Below, piece by piece: positions 54,247 through 64,000 of a stretch of 64,000 nucleotides of DNA. The stretch covers positions 62,001-126,000 of the forward strand of contig JAQWPL010000016.1 of the NCBI GenBank assembly GCA_029245395.1, written 5' to 3'. Within the stretch, counting starts at the first letter, position 1. Every line of letters begins with the position of its first letter. The notes under the pieces are model-generated. The model was not told the DNA's origin, searched no databases, and saw only the letters and a list, made by a program, of their open reading frames with translations. Both the position numbers and the translations under genes were made by a program. This stretch comes from Gammaproteobacteria bacterium. Lineage in GTDB: Bacteria; Pseudomonadota; Gammaproteobacteria; Pseudomonadales; Pseudohongiellaceae.

Positions 54247-55583
54247 GATATAGAGAATATAAGGGTTGTAAAGCAAGGACACAGATCAGGACTATTCTCC
54301 TTTCGGCCTGCATGCTGTCGACTGTTGTGTACGGGCAGCTACAAATAGTGATTACCCAGGGTGTTGATAACCCTGTGCAAATAGCCATTGTCCCATTTGC
54401 ATGGGATGGATTTGGCGTTCTGGAAGATAATGTACCGGGTGTTGTCACTTCCAATCTCAGAAACAGTGGTGAATTTGCCCCGATTGCTGAAGAGAACATG
54501 CTTAGTACACCTAATGAAGAGGAAGAGGTTTTTTTTCGTGATTGGCGATTCCTTGGTGCAGATTATTTATTGATTGGAAAAATTTCCGAAACCATCAGTA
54601 ACGGCGCATTGCAGGTGCAATATGAATTTTTTGATGTGTTGCGCGAAGAGCGTTTACTGGGAGAAGTTCTGAATGGAGGGCGATCTCAATTGCGGGATGT
54701 GGCGCATTCGATCAGTGACAAAATATTTGAGCAGGTCACCGGTGTCAGAGGGGCATTTGCCACTAAAATCCTCTATGTGACTTCACAGCGTATCAGTGAT
54801 GAGGTGACTAATTACCAGTTAAATCTGTCTGACGCAGATGGCGGCCGTCCACAGGTATTGCTTAGCTCCCAGGAGCCCATCATGTCACCATCTTGGTCAC
54901 CCGATGGAAGCAGTATTGCTTATGTCTCCTTTGAATCGACCCGTCCCCGAATTTACATACAGGAACTCAGTACAGGTGCAAGGGAGCAGATGACAGATTT
55001 TCCAGGTATTAACAGCTCGCCAGTTTTTTCACCAGATGGTACAAAACTGGCACTGGTGCTATCCAAGGATGGAAATCCGGATCTTTATGTCATGGATTTG
55101 CGCACTCGTGATTTGCGCAGAATTACCAACCATTTTGCCATAGACACCGAACCAAGTTGGACGCCAGACGGTGAATCCCTTATTTTCACTTCAGAGCGCG
55201 GTGGTAACAGTCGCCCTCAGTTATACCAGGTTTCCCTGGATACTGGCTGGGTTGAACGGCTTACCTTTGAGGGGACCTACAATTCCAAAGGGGCGATGCT
55301 GCCGGATGGTTCAAATCTGTTGTTGGTGCACCGTTTTAACACTACAGATGAATACCATCTGGCCATCATGAATATTGACAGAGGGACTATCCGCACATTG
55401 ACGGAAACTTCTCTGGATGAATCCCCTAGTATCGCGCCCAATGCAAGTATGGTGATATATGCCTCAAAAGCCGGAAACAGGGGGATTTTAAACGCAGTTT
55501 CCATTGACGGACGCGTTAAGTTCCAGCTACCATCCGCGCAAGGTGATGTCAGGGAGCCAGCTTGGTCTCCCTTTTTGGATTAA
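54243..55583 (+). CDS. tolB: Tol-Pal system protein TolB
   Basis: Periplasmic propeller of 446 residues. Signal peptide ([15 protein letters not shown]), a small N-terminal domain ([16 protein letters not shown]), then six WD/PD40-type blades, for example [34 protein letters not shown] and [19 protein letters not shown]. Binds Pal and TolA. ATGA overlap with tolA. Confidence 0.95.
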   Translation: MRYREYKGCKARTQIRTILLSACMLSTVVYGQLQIVITQGVDNPVQIAIVPFAWDGFGVLEDNVPGVVTSNLRNSGEFAPIAEENMLSTPNEEEEVFFRDWRFLGADYLLIGKISETISNGALQVQYEFFDVLREERLLGEVLNGGRSQLRDVAHSISDKIFEQVTGVRGAFATKILYVTSQRISDEVTNYQLNLSDADGGRPQVLLSSQEPIMSPSWSPDGSSIAYVSFESTRPRIYIQELSTGAREQMTDFPGINSSPVFSPDGTKLALVLSKDGNPDLYVMDLRTRDLRRITNHFAIDTEPSWTPDGESLIFTSERGGNSRPQLYQVSLDTGWVERLTFEGTYNSKGAMLPDGSNLLLVHRFNTTDEYHLAIMNIDRGTIRTLTETSLDESPSIAPNASMVIYASKAGNRGILNAVSIDGRVKFQLPSAQGDVREPAWSPFLD

Positions 55584-55746
55584 TACTTTATTTTTTTTGT
55601 AATATCTTAATTAAAGTGTTGTTTTACTGAACAAAATTAGTGAAAATTAGCGGGTTTCAGCCCCCGGACTTAGAATTGGCAAATATTGCCTGTATTGGCA
55701 TCGTGATCAACGAATAATAAACGCATAGTGAATGATAGGAGTAGGT

Positions 55747-56304
55747 ATGCAAACTGATAAAGTATTCAAACTGGGCATGGCAGTGCTGTTAACCCTGACA
55801 CTGGCAGCATGTGCATCCACCGACACCGAAGATTCTGACGGCATGGGTGATTCAAACAATTCTAGTTCCTCAGATAATGGTGGAAATGGTGGAAATGGTG
55901 GGAATGGTGGTGCTACTACCTCAGGCACAGGATCTAACGCAGGTCTGACACCTTCACAAATACGTGAACGTGACCAAGCCATGGACACGAATGTGTTTTA
56001 TTTCGAGTTTGACCGTTCAGACCTGAGTGCAGAAGCTCGAGCAGCTCTGGTACATCATGCCAATTACCTGAAAGCAAATTCTTCTGCGCGTTATCGCCTG
56101 GAAGGCCATGCAGATGAGCGTGGTACTCGGGAATACAACCTAGCTTTGGGTGAACGTCGCTCACAAGCAGTTGAACGCTACCTGCAGGTGCAGGGTGTTT
56201 CTTCCGGTCAGCTGGAAACCATTAGTTATGGTGAAGAAAATCCTGTGGATTCAGGATCAAGTGATTCAGCCTATTCAAGAAATCGTCGGGTTGAAATCCA
56301 CTAG
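55747..56304 (+). CDS. pal: Peptidoglycan-associated lipoprotein Pal
   Basis: Outer-membrane lipoprotein of 185 residues with a lipobox LAAC (Cys22), a Ser/Asn/Gly linker (GNGGNGGNGG), and an OmpA-like peptidoglycan-binding domain (NVFYFEFDRSDLS, LEGHADERGTREYNLALGERR, SYGEENPVDSG). ATG at 55747 has AGGAG eight bases before it; an in-frame ATG at 55732 is rejected. The 163 bases before it may hold a separate promoter. Confidence 0.96.
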   Translation: MQTDKVFKLGMAVLLTLTLAACASTDTEDSDGMGDSNNSSSSDNGGNGGNGGNGGATTSGTGSNAGLTPSQIRERDQAMDTNVFYFEFDRSDLSAEARAALVHHANYLKANSSARYRLEGHADERGTREYNLALGERRSQAVERYLQVQGVSSGQLETISYGEENPVDSGSSDSAYSRNRRVEIH

Positions 56305-56333
56305 GTATCGGTAATACAACAACAGAATAAATT

Positions 56334-56361
56334 AAGCCGGGTTCGCCCGGCTTTATTTTTT
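56334..56361 (+). terminator. Rho-independent terminator after pal
   Basis: Stem AAGCCGGG/CCCGGCTT with a TTCG tetraloop, followed by TA and six T. It lies between pal and cpoB; partial read-through would give lower cpoB expression. Confidence 0.9.
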
Positions 56362-56375
56362 GGGGTGACGAATAA

Positions 56376-57266
56376 ATGCAGAGAACAAAGTTACTTTTGA
56401 TCAATCCAGCTGTCTTGTTGGGATGTATTTATTTTCAGGTTGCCATTGCGCAGGTTCCTGTAACAGTTGTGGACGCAGGGGCAGGGGAGTCGCAATCTGT
56501 TACGCAACAAACACAAAGCAATAACCAGAATGAAATTATGGTGAATATGTATCTGCAATTGGAATCACTGCAAGCAGAGATACAGAATCTTCGCGGACTT
56601 GTTGAAGTACAGTCTAATTTAATCAGGCGCATGCAGATGGAACAGCGTGACCGATACCTGGATACAGATTCGCGCATTGGAGAGTTATACAACCAGGTTC
56701 AGGCTTTTCATGGTGGCCAGGCAATTCCATCTCAACCTTCACAGTTACCCGAAGGGCAGTTGAGTGAGGAAAACCCAGCGATACAAGTCGGGACTGTGCC
56801 GAACATATCTGAAATCGCTCCAGGCACTCCTTCAATAATCACTCCATTTTCAACACAGGCACCTGTTGTAACTAATGTTCCTCAAAATGAACAGGCATTG
56901 TACCGACAGGCATTGAATCTGTTGCTGGAAGATGAAGCTTACCAGGATTCAATTACCCTTTTTCAGCAGTATATTGATGTTTACCCTGCTGGGCGCTATC
57001 TCACCAATGCACTCTACTGGCAAGGTGCCGCCTTCGAGCTTACTGGAAGCTATAACCAGGCAATTGTTGTGCTACAGCGCCTGATCAACGAATTTCCGGA
57101 AGACCCGAAAGCACCAACTGCCTTGCTTAGGCTGGGCACCGTGTATCGGGAAATGGGAAATACAGGTCAAGCAGCAGTAACGTGGCAACAAATCAGCCAA
57201 GCTTATCCAGACAGCACGTCAGAAATAGAAATAGCCAGTGAGTATCTCGTTGAAATTGGTAATTAA
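56376..57266 (+). CDS. cpoB: Cell division coordinator CpoB (YbgF)
   Basis: Periplasmic protein of 296 residues: signal peptide (AVLLGCIYFQVAIA), a trimerising coiled coil about 50-105 (MYLQLESLQAEIQNLRGLVEVQS), a Pro/Ser/Thr linker, and three TPR units at the C-terminus (QALNLLLEDEAYQDSITLFQQYIDVYP, ALYWQGAAFELTGSYNQAIVVLQ). In E. coli it couples Tol function with PBP1B. Last of tol-pal. Confidence 0.92.
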   Translation: MQRTKLLLINPAVLLGCIYFQVAIAQVPVTVVDAGAGESQSVTQQTQSNNQNEIMVNMYLQLESLQAEIQNLRGLVEVQSNLIRRMQMEQRDRYLDTDSRIGELYNQVQAFHGGQAIPSQPSQLPEGQLSEENPAIQVGTVPNISEIAPGTPSIITPFSTQAPVVTNVPQNEQALYRQALNLLLEDEAYQDSITLFQQYIDVYPAGRYLTNALYWQGAAFELTGSYNQAIVVLQRLINEFPEDPKAPTALLRLGTVYREMGNTGQAAVTWQQISQAYPDSTSEIEIASEYLVEIGN

Positions 57267-57331
57267 ATTCTAATTCTTATTTTATTGTTCACCTTTCCTA
57301 AAAAATCCAAAATTTTTGATCAAAAATACTC

Positions 57332-57979
57332 ATGGGCGCTAAGCTCCGTATCACAGAAATATTTTATTCTCTCCAGGGTGAGACAAGTACGGTCGGTGTC
57401 CCGACAGTATTTATACGTCTGACAGGCTGCCCTCTGCGCTGTCAATATTGTGATACTGCCTATGCTTTCAGTGGTGGTGTTATTTATGAGCTGGAAAATA
57501 TTCTGCAGGAAATCAAATCCTACAATACAAAATACATAACTGTTACTGGTGGTGAGCCACTTGCTCAGGAAGATTGTCATGTCTTATTGACGTCTCTGTG
57601 TGATCTTGGCTACAAAGTTTCACTTGAAACCAGTGGTGCGATGGATATCTCAAGAGTTGATAGTCGTGTGGTAAAGATTTTAGATATTAAAACTCCAGGC
57701 TCGGCTGAAATGCATAGAAACCTGGAAAGTAATATTGAATTTTTGCAGGCACAGGACCAGGTAAAATTTGTTATTTGTACTAAAGAAGATTATCTGTGGG
57801 CACAGGAAAAATTGACGCATTATGCTTTGTTAGAAAAAGTTGACGAAGTATTATTTTCGCCTAGCAAACAGGAGCTTGAGCCAAAGCAACTTGCTGAGTG
57901 GATATTGAAAGATCAGCTACAGGTAAGAATGCAGGTTCAATTGCATAAATATCTCTGGGGGGATCAGCCGGGTCATTGA
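57332..57979 (+). CDS. queE: 7-carboxy-7-deazaguanine synthase
   Basis: Radical SAM enzyme of 215 residues that converts 6-carboxytetrahydropterin to 7-carboxy-7-deazaguanine in queuosine synthesis. Cluster motif C-PLR-C-QY-C ([15 protein letters not shown]), SAM-binding VTGGEPL, and the LETSGAMD segment. FYSLQGE at the N-terminus fits. queC follows directly. Confidence 0.94.
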   Translation: MGAKLRITEIFYSLQGETSTVGVPTVFIRLTGCPLRCQYCDTAYAFSGGVIYELENILQEIKSYNTKYITVTGGEPLAQEDCHVLLTSLCDLGYKVSLETSGAMDISRVDSRVVKILDIKTPGSAEMHRNLESNIEFLQAQDQVKFVICTKEDYLWAQEKLTHYALLEKVDEVLFSPSKQELEPKQLAEWILKDQLQVRMQVQLHKYLWGDQPGH

Positions 57980-57981
57980 AG

Positions 57982-58665
57982 ATGGGTGAAATTGACATTC
58001 CCAGAGCAGTAGTACTTTTATCAGGAGGTCTGGATTCCACAACATGCCTGGCCATTGCTCAGGCAACTGGCTATGAATGTTATGGGCTTAGTTTTGATTA
58101 TGGTCAGCGTCACCGCGTAGAGCTGGAGTCTGCCCAGAAGTTAGCTTTGCAAGCAGAGCTGGCTGATTACAAAGTTATCCCTGTCGATATGCGTGGAATA
58201 GGCGGCTCGGCATTGACTGACAACAGCATTGACGTTCCAGAGAGTGAGAGTGAAGGCATTCCAGTTACCTATGTGCCGGCCCGTAACACAGTATTTCTCG
58301 CATACGCACTTGGTTGGGCTGAAGTGCTATCGGCTAAAGTTATTTTTATTGGTATAAATGCATTGGATTATTCCGGTTATCCTGATTGTAGGCCTGAATA
58401 TGTTGCAGCTTTTCAGGCGATGGCAAATCTGGCTACCAAACAGGCTGTGGAAGGGGAGGCAATCAGTATTGAAACGCCGCTGATAAACCTCACAAAAGCA
58501 GAAATTATCAACCGAGGATCCGAGTTGGGCGTCGATTACAGTCTGACTGTATCCTGCTACCAGGCAGATACAAAGGGGAGGGCATGCGGCCTATGTGAAA
58601 GTTGCCGGTTAAGGAAGAAGGGATTTGAAGAGGCAGAGCTTGCTGATCCTACCTTGTATGTTTAA
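57982..58665 (+). CDS. queC: 7-cyano-7-deazaguanine synthase
   Basis: ATP-dependent enzyme of 227 residues that makes preQ0 from the QueE product. PP-loop [34 protein letters not shown], and the zinc-binding Cys cluster at the end ([23 protein letters not shown]). The start may be ATG 57982 or the TTG at 57976 that overlaps the queE stop. A bidirectional terminator follows. Confidence 0.95.
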   Translation: MGEIDIPRAVVLLSGGLDSTTCLAIAQATGYECYGLSFDYGQRHRVELESAQKLALQAELADYKVIPVDMRGIGGSALTDNSIDVPESESEGIPVTYVPARNTVFLAYALGWAEVLSAKVIFIGINALDYSGYPDCRPEYVAAFQAMANLATKQAVEGEAISIETPLINLTKAEIINRGSELGVDYSLTVSCYQADTKGRACGLCESCRLRKKGFEEAELADPTLYV

Positions 58666-58690
58666 AAAATTAATTACCAGAATGTTAATA

Positions 58691-58719
58691 AAAAAGGCTG
58701 CCATTAGGCAGCCTTTATA
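58691..58719. terminator. Bidirectional terminator of queC and tRNA-Lys
   Basis: Stem AAAGGCTGCC/GGCAGCCTTT with loop ATTA. It lies 28 bases past the queC stop and just past the 3' end of the minus-strand tRNA, with six T following on the minus strand. Confidence 0.85.
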
Positions 58720-58721
58720 TT

Positions 58722-58796
58722 TGGTGGGGCGTGTTGGGGTCGAACCAACGGCCAAGGGCTTAAAAGGCCCCTGCTCTACCACTGAGCTAACGCCCC
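58722..58796 (-). tRNA. tRNA-Lys (anticodon UUU)
   Basis: 75 bases on the minus strand: acceptor GGGGCGT/ACGCCCC, D-arm GCTCAGTGGTAGAGC, anticodon loop CTTTTAA (TTT), T-arm GTTGG-TTCGACC-CCAAC, discriminator A and encoded CCA. Single gene, followed by the terminator shared with queC. Confidence 0.96.
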
Positions 58797-58981
58797 AAAT
58801 ATTGTTTTTTCAATCAGAATTGCTTTGACTGATAAAGCGTTAAAACCAAAATTCTGGCCTCTAAAAAGAAGGCGCACATACTACCCATCTGACGGAAAAT
58901 AGCAAGTGTGAATGGGGGGGGTAAAGAAGAATCAGCAGGTTATGGTAGTATTTAATTTATTGTGAATTCAACTCTGCACTT

Positions 58982-60055
58982 ATGACAATCCTGAATCCTA
59001 ATACTGAATCCGAATACGCTGCTGAAAGGACATTTGTAAAATCCTATCTTGATAGGGTACCTGTAAGTTCTGCCATATCTGATGCTCAGGCCGATGTGCT
59101 CAAGGTAAAAATCAAGCAGCTGCTTGCTGAACGTAATGCAGTATTGGTTGCTCATTACTACACAAATGCACAACTGCAATCGCTTGCCGAAGAATCCGGC
59201 GGCTTTGTTGCAGATTCACTGGAAATGGCACGCTTTGGGAATCAGACTGATGCCGAGACCATCGTGGTAGCTGGCGTTAAATTCATGGGCGAAACTGCGA
59301 AGATTCTCAATCCTGAAAAAACTATTCTCATGCCTACTCTGGAAGCCACTTGCTCTCTTGACCTGGGTTGTCCTTCAGAATCTTTTTCAGCTTTTTGTGA
59401 TGACCATCCCAGGCATGAAGTGGTGGTCTATGCCAATACGTCTGCAGAAGTTAAAGCCCGTGCAGACTGGGTAGTTACCTCAGCGATCGCTCTGGATCTT
59501 GTTGAACATCTTGCCTCTCAAGGTAAGCCGGTAATCTGGGCGCCCGATAAACATCTAGGTAATTATATTCAGAAACAAACTGGTGCTGAAGATATGCTTA
59601 TTTGGGATGGTGCCTGTATTGTCCATGAAGAGTTCAAGACAAGGGCTCTGGAACAAATGCTACATTTGCATCCTGAAGCCGCCATTCTGGCACATCCTGA
59701 ATCACCGATGGCAATCCTTGAACAGGCTGAAGTTGTAGGTTCAACAACGCAGATTATCAAAGCTGCCTGCGAACGTCCTGAAGGTAAGTTTATAGTTGCC
59801 ACAGATGCGGGGATTTTTTACAAGATGAAACAACTGGCGCCGGAGAAGGAATTCATTTTGGCACCAACAGCAGGAGAAGGGGCCACCTGCCGAAGTTGTG
59901 CCAGTTGCCCCTGGATGGGAATGAATACTCTGGAAAATCTCCATGAAACTCTGCTCAATAATCTCAACGAAGTCAGAGTAGATCCGGTTTTATGCAGGAA
60001 AGCCATGCTGCCTTTGCAGCGCATGCTGGACTTTCGTCAATCCCAAACCGCTTGA
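58982..60055 (+). CDS. nadA: Quinolinate synthase
   Basis: [4Fe-4S] enzyme of 357 residues joining iminoaspartate and dihydroxyacetone phosphate in NAD synthesis. Seen: [11 protein letters not shown], cluster Cys in [11 protein letters not shown], the segment [16 protein letters not shown], and [18 protein letters not shown] at the end. Length as in E. coli NadA. ATG follows 185 bases of non-coding sequence after the tRNA, where I see no other feature. Confidence 0.95.
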   Translation: MTILNPNTESEYAAERTFVKSYLDRVPVSSAISDAQADVLKVKIKQLLAERNAVLVAHYYTNAQLQSLAEESGGFVADSLEMARFGNQTDAETIVVAGVKFMGETAKILNPEKTILMPTLEATCSLDLGCPSESFSAFCDDHPRHEVVVYANTSAEVKARADWVVTSAIALDLVEHLASQGKPVIWAPDKHLGNYIQKQTGAEDMLIWDGACIVHEEFKTRALEQMLHLHPEAAILAHPESPMAILEQAEVVGSTTQIIKAACERPEGKFIVATDAGIFYKMKQLAPEKEFILAPTAGEGATCRSCASCPWMGMNTLENLHETLLNNLNEVRVDPVLCRKAMLPLQRMLDFRQSQTA

Positions 60056-60062
60056 GCTCTAC

Positions 60063-61553
60063 CTAACGGTAATACCTGTTTACCAGATCGCGAATATAGT
60101 CCAGTCGTTGCTGGATTTTGGCTCGTACCAATCTGTCATTTTCCTGCTCCATGGCCAGACTGAATTGGTTGCGCGCCCGTGTGAAATCACCCACAGTAAT
60201 ATAATATTCACCACGTGACTGATGAACTTTGGCAATATTGCCCGCTTGCCCCTGAATTTCAGCTAGTTGAAACCAAAGCTCGGGGTCATTCGGCCGATTC
60301 AAGGCATGCGTTTCCAGAAATTCTGCGGCATCGTTGAAGCGTCCAGTTTCAACAAGTGTCATGGCATAGGCCATTGAAAGGGGATGATTATTGGGATTGA
60401 TGTCCAGATTGTCTTCAAGAATTTCAATCGCTCTGCTGTAACGTTCTGCTTCACGGGCTATATCAGCTTGAAGCATGACATAGGAGATACGGTTTGGATC
60501 CTTTCTTAACAACTCGTCAAGGGATTCAGAGGCTTGAACAAATTGACCGTTTTTGAGCAGTCCCAGCGCCATCCCATACCTTGCAGCATCTTCCTCAACG
60601 CCATTTAATTGAGGCAGGTTGCGCTCAATTTCAGACAGGGCGGCGTCTGTATTGTTGGCGTAGTAGATCTCAACACGATATTTCATTAACAAAAATTCAA
60701 TGTTTTGAATATGCTCGACAGCGGGCAGGGCGTTAGTACGGTTTTTACTATCTGCAATACGGTTTTCATCCAGCGGGTGAGTGGACAAAAATTCAGGCAA
60801 TCTGCGTGAAATGCTTTTCATCCGCATCATTTGCTCAAACATTCCCGCCATATCATTGGGATCGAAGCCGGAATTGTATAGTGTACGAATGCCTACCCTG
60901 TCGGCCTCTTGCTCATTACTTCTGCTGTAACGTAGCTGATTTTCCTGGCCGATTGCCTGATTAGTTACCAAGGCTGCCTGGCCGGCGTCACCACCAACAG
61001 TAGATGCAATTATCAGGCTGGCCAGTAATCTGGCTAAAGATGGTAAGGTATTACGCTGAGCTTGTTGTAAAGATCGGGCATAATGGCGTTGGCTAATATG
61101 AGCCAGCTCGTGAGAAATTACAGAGGCAAATTGACCCTCGTTTTCGGCATGCATGAATAGTCCTGCATTAACACCGACTATTCCGCCTGGCGCGGCAAAG
61201 GCGTTCAGAATTTCGCTGTCAATCAGTACAAAGTCCAGGCGATGGTCGCTGAGCTCACTGTTGACTGCCAGTTTGTAAGTAAGGCTGGTGATGTACTCCA
61301 TGATCAAGGGGTCATTCATCATGGGAGTTTCGCGACGAATCTGACGTAAAAATTCCCGGCCAAATTCATATTCTTGCTGCGTGGAGATGGTTCCGGAAAC
61401 AGAGTCACCCAGTACTGGCAGTTTGACCTGCGCAACTGGCTGGGGTGAAACCACTAATAAACATGCCGCACAGACGACCGTCAATGCAGTGTGTCGCATT
61501 AATCTCGATGACAATGAATAGTCAGGAATTTTTATCATGCTTAACAGGAACAT
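60063..61553 (-). CDS. bepA: M48-family metalloprotease with TPR domain (BepA-like)
   Basis: Periplasmic zinc protease and chaperone of 496 residues that in E. coli checks LptD and BAM assembly. Signal peptide (LTVVCAACLLVVSPQPVA), zinc motif HELAHISQRH and downstream EQEADRVG Glu, then four or more TPRs from about residue 310. ATG at 61553 has AAGGAAG six bases upstream and is preferred to an internal ATG at 61538. It converges with nadA, seven bases apart. Confidence 0.9.
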   Translation of the reverse strand: MFLLSMIKIPDYSLSSRLMRHTALTVVCAACLLVVSPQPVAQVKLPVLGDSVSGTISTQQEYEFGREFLRQIRRETPMMNDPLIMEYITSLTYKLAVNSELSDHRLDFVLIDSEILNAFAAPGGIVGVNAGLFMHAENEGQFASVISHELAHISQRHYARSLQQAQRNTLPSLARLLASLIIASTVGGDAGQAALVTNQAIGQENQLRYSRSNEQEADRVGIRTLYNSGFDPNDMAGMFEQMMRMKSISRRLPEFLSTHPLDENRIADSKNRTNALPAVEHIQNIEFLLMKYRVEIYYANNTDAALSEIERNLPQLNGVEEDAARYGMALGLLKNGQFVQASESLDELLRKDPNRISYVMLQADIAREAERYSRAIEILEDNLDINPNNHPLSMAYAMTLVETGRFNDAAEFLETHALNRPNDPELWFQLAEIQGQAGNIAKVHQSRGEYYITVGDFTRARNQFSLAMEQENDRLVRAKIQQRLDYIRDLVNRYYR

Positions 61554-61635
61554 GTCTTCCTTTTAGACCAGATATAATACACTTTATTCCCTTTGATAAC
61601 TCGGTTTTTGCAGGCACGCTTGCTAAAATGGATGA

Positions 61636-61869
61636 ATGCAAACTAAAGTAGATGTAGAGCTGGATTTGTGTGGACTCACCTGTCCTTTACCTTTGCTGAA
61701 AACCAAACAATCTCTAAACAAGATGATTGCAGGACAGGTCGTGAAAGTGGTTGCTACTGATCCCGGATCTGAAAGAGATTTTCAGGTGTTTGCTGAACAA
61801 AGTGGTAATCGCTTGCTGGAATTTACAAAAGACGGTAAGAAATTTTTTTATTGGATTCAAAAAAGCTGA
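61636..61869 (+). CDS. TusA-family sulfur carrier protein
   Basis: 77 residues with the SirA/TusA fold and the active-site Cys in GLTCPLPLLKTKQSL; Pro after Cys is the family mark. It carries sulfur as persulfide for tRNA or cofactor thiolation; in this position (next to a BepA-like gene and an AI-2E exporter) it is common in gammaproteobacteria. It may be TusA itself or a close paralogue. Confidence 0.85.
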   Translation: MQTKVDVELDLCGLTCPLPLLKTKQSLNKMIAGQVVKVVATDPGSERDFQVFAEQSGNRLLEFTKDGKKFFYWIQKS

Positions 61870-61917
61870 CTCTGTCATGGGTAATCCTGCGGGTAAGCGT
61901 CAATCAGGGATAGTCGT

Positions 61918-62982
61918 ATGTTAAAAGTATTCAGCGGGTTATACGATCGCTATTTTTCGGAAGAAGAAGCGATAATTTTTACTCTGCTGCTGTTAGCTGG
62001 CGCTCTCATTATGCTGACGATGGGAGGAGTGATTGCTCCTTTGCTGTGGAGTTTGGTAATAACTTTTATTTTACAGGGGCTGGTTAATTCACTGGATAAA
62101 CTGAATGTCCCTCATAAAGTTGCGGTCTACCTTGTGTACCTGTTGTTTCTTGGAATTACTCTGATTATTTTCTTTGTTTTCCTGCCTTTTAGCTGGAGCC
62201 GCCTGACATTGTTTGTTAACGAGCTGCCCAACATGATCAACCAGTTGCGTACCTTATTTCTGCTTCTTCCACAGAATTACCCTGAGTTGTTTACAGAAAT
62301 TCAGGTAGAGGTATGGCTTGCCAGTATGCAAGGTGAGATTGGTCAACTAGGACAGATTGTACTGTCTTATTCTGTCTCCAGTATTACCCGATTTGTAACA
62401 CTGGTGGTTTACATGGTTCTGGTACCCATCATGGTGTTTTTCATGCTCAAGGATTCGAAAAAACTTTTGAACTTCATTGAAAAATGGTTGCCCGAAAAAC
62501 GGCCCATCATGGCCCAGGTTTGGCATGAAATGAATAGTCAGTTGGGTAACTATATCCGTGGTAAAGCTGTTGAAATTCTCATTGTCGGCATAGTCAGTTA
62601 TGCGCTGTTTTTATTGTTAGGCTTGAATTACCCGTTGATATTATCAGTACTAGTAGGTTTATCGGTGATTGTTCCCTATGTAGGTGCAACAGTGGTAACT
62701 ATCCCGGTGTTCCTGGTTGGGTTTTTTCAGTGGGGATTTGGTGGGGATCTGTTACAAGTGTTAATCGCTTATACTATTTTGCAGCTCATAGACGGCAATA
62801 TCCTGGTCCCGTTGATATTTTCGGAAACAGTAAATTTACATCCAATTTCCATCATTACCGCCGTTCTGGTTTTTGGAGGATTATGGGGTTTCTGGGGGGT
62901 GTTTTTTGCCATACCCCTGGCAACATTTATCAAAGCTGTTATCCGGGCTTGGCCAATAAGCTCCTCCCCAGAACCAATTTGA
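61918..62982 (+). CDS. AI-2E family transporter (PerM-like)
   Basis: 354 residues with about eight membrane helices and the family features VLVPIMVFFMLKDSKKLL, GNYIRGKAVEILIVGIVSY, LVGLSVIVPYVGATVVTIP and GFWGVFFAIPLATFIKAV. Members export small molecules or ions; the substrate is not known. 48 bases after the TusA-like gene and probably co-transcribed. Confidence 0.88.
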   Translation: MLKVFSGLYDRYFSEEEAIIFTLLLLAGALIMLTMGGVIAPLLWSLVITFILQGLVNSLDKLNVPHKVAVYLVYLLFLGITLIIFFVFLPFSWSRLTLFVNELPNMINQLRTLFLLLPQNYPELFTEIQVEVWLASMQGEIGQLGQIVLSYSVSSITRFVTLVVYMVLVPIMVFFMLKDSKKLLNFIEKWLPEKRPIMAQVWHEMNSQLGNYIRGKAVEILIVGIVSYALFLLLGLNYPLILSVLVGLSVIVPYVGATVVTIPVFLVGFFQWGFGGDLLQVLIAYTILQLIDGNILVPLIFSETVNLHPISIITAVLVFGGLWGFWGVFFAIPLATFIKAVIRAWPISSSPEPI

Positions 62983-63190
62983 TTCGACTGATTCCCTGGA
63001 TGTACAGGCAGTATTAAGTTGCCACAGGTTAAGCTAAAATCACTCGCTTTAATATCGGACTGAACAGAACTGTCCGGTAAAAATCTTGTCAAACTGCAAT
63101 GATGGGATATTTATTTTAAAACCTTGTATTTCAAACAGTTAAGAAATAACAGTTAACCTCGCGGAAATCATCGCACGGCGTATTTCAGAT

Positions 63191-64000
63191 ATGATTAAAG
63201 GCAGTATTGTCGCAATAGCCACACCCATGCATGAGGATGGCAGCCTGGATTTGGTTGCACTTTCCTCCCTGTTACAGTGGCATGTGGAAAAAGGCACTGA
63301 TGGAATCGTGGCTGTTGGTACTACAGGTGAATCTCCAACGCTCAGTGTAGAGGAAGACTGTACGGTTATCAGTCACGTGGTACAGGAAATCAATGGCAGG
63401 GTGCCAGTTATCGCAGGTACTGGTGCCAATTCCACAACGGAAGCGATCGAATTAACAAAGGCAGCAAAAAAAGCAGGGGCGGATGCCTGCTTGCTGGTGA
63501 CTCCCTATTACAATAAACCCAACCAGCGTGGTCTGGTTGCGCACTATACAAAAATTGCTGAAAGTGTAGATATCCCGCAAATTCTTTACAATGTACCAAG
63601 CAGAACAGCCTGTGACATGCTGCCTGATACCATTCAAATTTTGTCTGAAGTGCCAAATATTGTAGGGGTCAAGGAAGCAACAGGGGATATCGGCAGGGGT
63701 AAAGAAGTGATGCAGTTATGCGGTGATGATTTTGCTGTGTATTCCGGTGATGATGCCACTTCTCTGGAACTGATCCTGGCGGGTGCTGTAGGCACTATTT
63801 CAGTAACTGCCAATGTGGCTCCCGATCAGGTACATGAAATGTGTAGACTTGCCATGGCAGGAGAAAACGAGGCTGCCGGAAAAATTAATGACAAAATTGC
63901 CTGTCTGCATGAATTGCTTTTTCTTGAGGCAAATCCAATGCCGGTGAAATGGGCTTTAAAAGAGATGGGTTTGATTGGACCTGGTATCAGGCTGCCGATG
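63191..64000 (+). CDS. dapA: 4-hydroxy-tetrahydrodipicolinate synthase, 3' end outside the window
   Basis: First enzyme of the lysine/diaminopimelate branch, condensing pyruvate and aspartate semialdehyde. The 270 visible residues start MIKGSIVAIATPM and show GTTGESPTLS, the Tyr in TPYYNKPNQRG, the Schiff-base Lys in GVKEATGDI, and GAVGTISVTANV. Relative to E. coli DapA (292) about 20 residues are missing past the window edge. No clear Shine-Dalgarno precedes ATG. The 208 bases before it hold nothing I can name. Confidence 0.95.
   Translation, partial: MIKGSIVAIATPMHEDGSLDLVALSSLLQWHVEKGTDGIVAVGTTGESPTLSVEEDCTVISHVVQEINGRVPVIAGTGANSTTEAIELTKAAKKAGADACLLVTPYYNKPNQRGLVAHYTKIAESVDIPQILYNVPSRTACDMLPDTIQILSEVPNIVGVKEATGDIGRGKEVMQLCGDDFAVYSGDDATSLELILAGAVGTISVTANVAPDQVHEMCRLAMAGENEAAGKINDKIACLHELLFLEANPMPVKWALKEMGLIGPGIRLPM

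Overview
The window looks like a chromosome segment of a marine or aquatic gammaproteobacterium of the Pseudomonadales/Cellvibrionales-OM182 type. I infer this from gene order and protein style, not from a marker-gene tree. Support comes from the block yebC-ruvCAB-tolQRAB-pal-cpoB-queE-queC, the set DUF2066-hda / wrbA-arsC-yihY that I remember from Pseudomonas, an oadGAB sodium-pump operon, and many secreted quinoprotein and flavoprotein dehydrogenases. Base composition looks moderate, and all the housekeeping genes are intact.

Layout. 1-6381: end of an unknown protein, a KefB-type K+/H+ antiporter, and oadG-oadA-oadB (biotin-dependent, Na+-pumping oxaloacetate decarboxylase). 6382-23012: an accessory block of periplasmic oxidation genes. 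It has two paralogous pairs of secreted proteins (DUF6152 plus a partner of unknown function) on the minus strand. They flank a three-gene overlapping dehydrogenase (Tat small subunit, GMC flavoprotein, cytochrome c) and a YVTN propeller. Then follow a lipoprotein MBL hydrolase, a cytochrome-fused PQQ dehydrogenase with an unusual CxxxCH haem site, avtA, a dihaem cytochrome c overlapping a second PQQ dehydrogenase with a DYD (lanthanide-type) motif, and a TPR protein. 23252-30334: an MFS transporter, a vanadium-haloperoxidase-like enzyme with a complete active site, and a very acidic secreted FecR-domain protein with calcium-type and Asn-Gly repeats.

30417-46123: xthA, a degenerate HtrA-like protein, tRNA-Arg(CCU), selO, a three-gene arsenosugar-type cassette (arsS radical SAM enzyme plus two transferases), DUF3108 and DUF2066 genes, hda, sppA, DUF2069-wrbA-arsC, yihY, proS and an HU-like protein. 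46740-64000: FmdB zinc ribbon, aspS, yebC, ruvCAB, tolQRAB-pal-cpoB, queE-queC, tRNA-Lys(UUU), nadA, a BepA-like M48 protease, a TusA-like protein, an AI-2E family exporter, and dapA cut by the window end.

How it works together. The accessory block would strip electrons from alcohols or other substrates in the periplasm with FAD and PQQ enzymes and pass them to small c-type cytochromes. The substrates cannot be read from sequence. The most distinctive non-coding signal is a family of purine-rich tandem repeats (heptamers CAAGAGA and AAAGATA, plus a 12-mer and a 13-mer) lying between genes, mostly just before start codons. A related-looking 7-bp repeat lies inside the signal-peptide codons of the dihaem cytochrome gene, where slippage would shift the frame.
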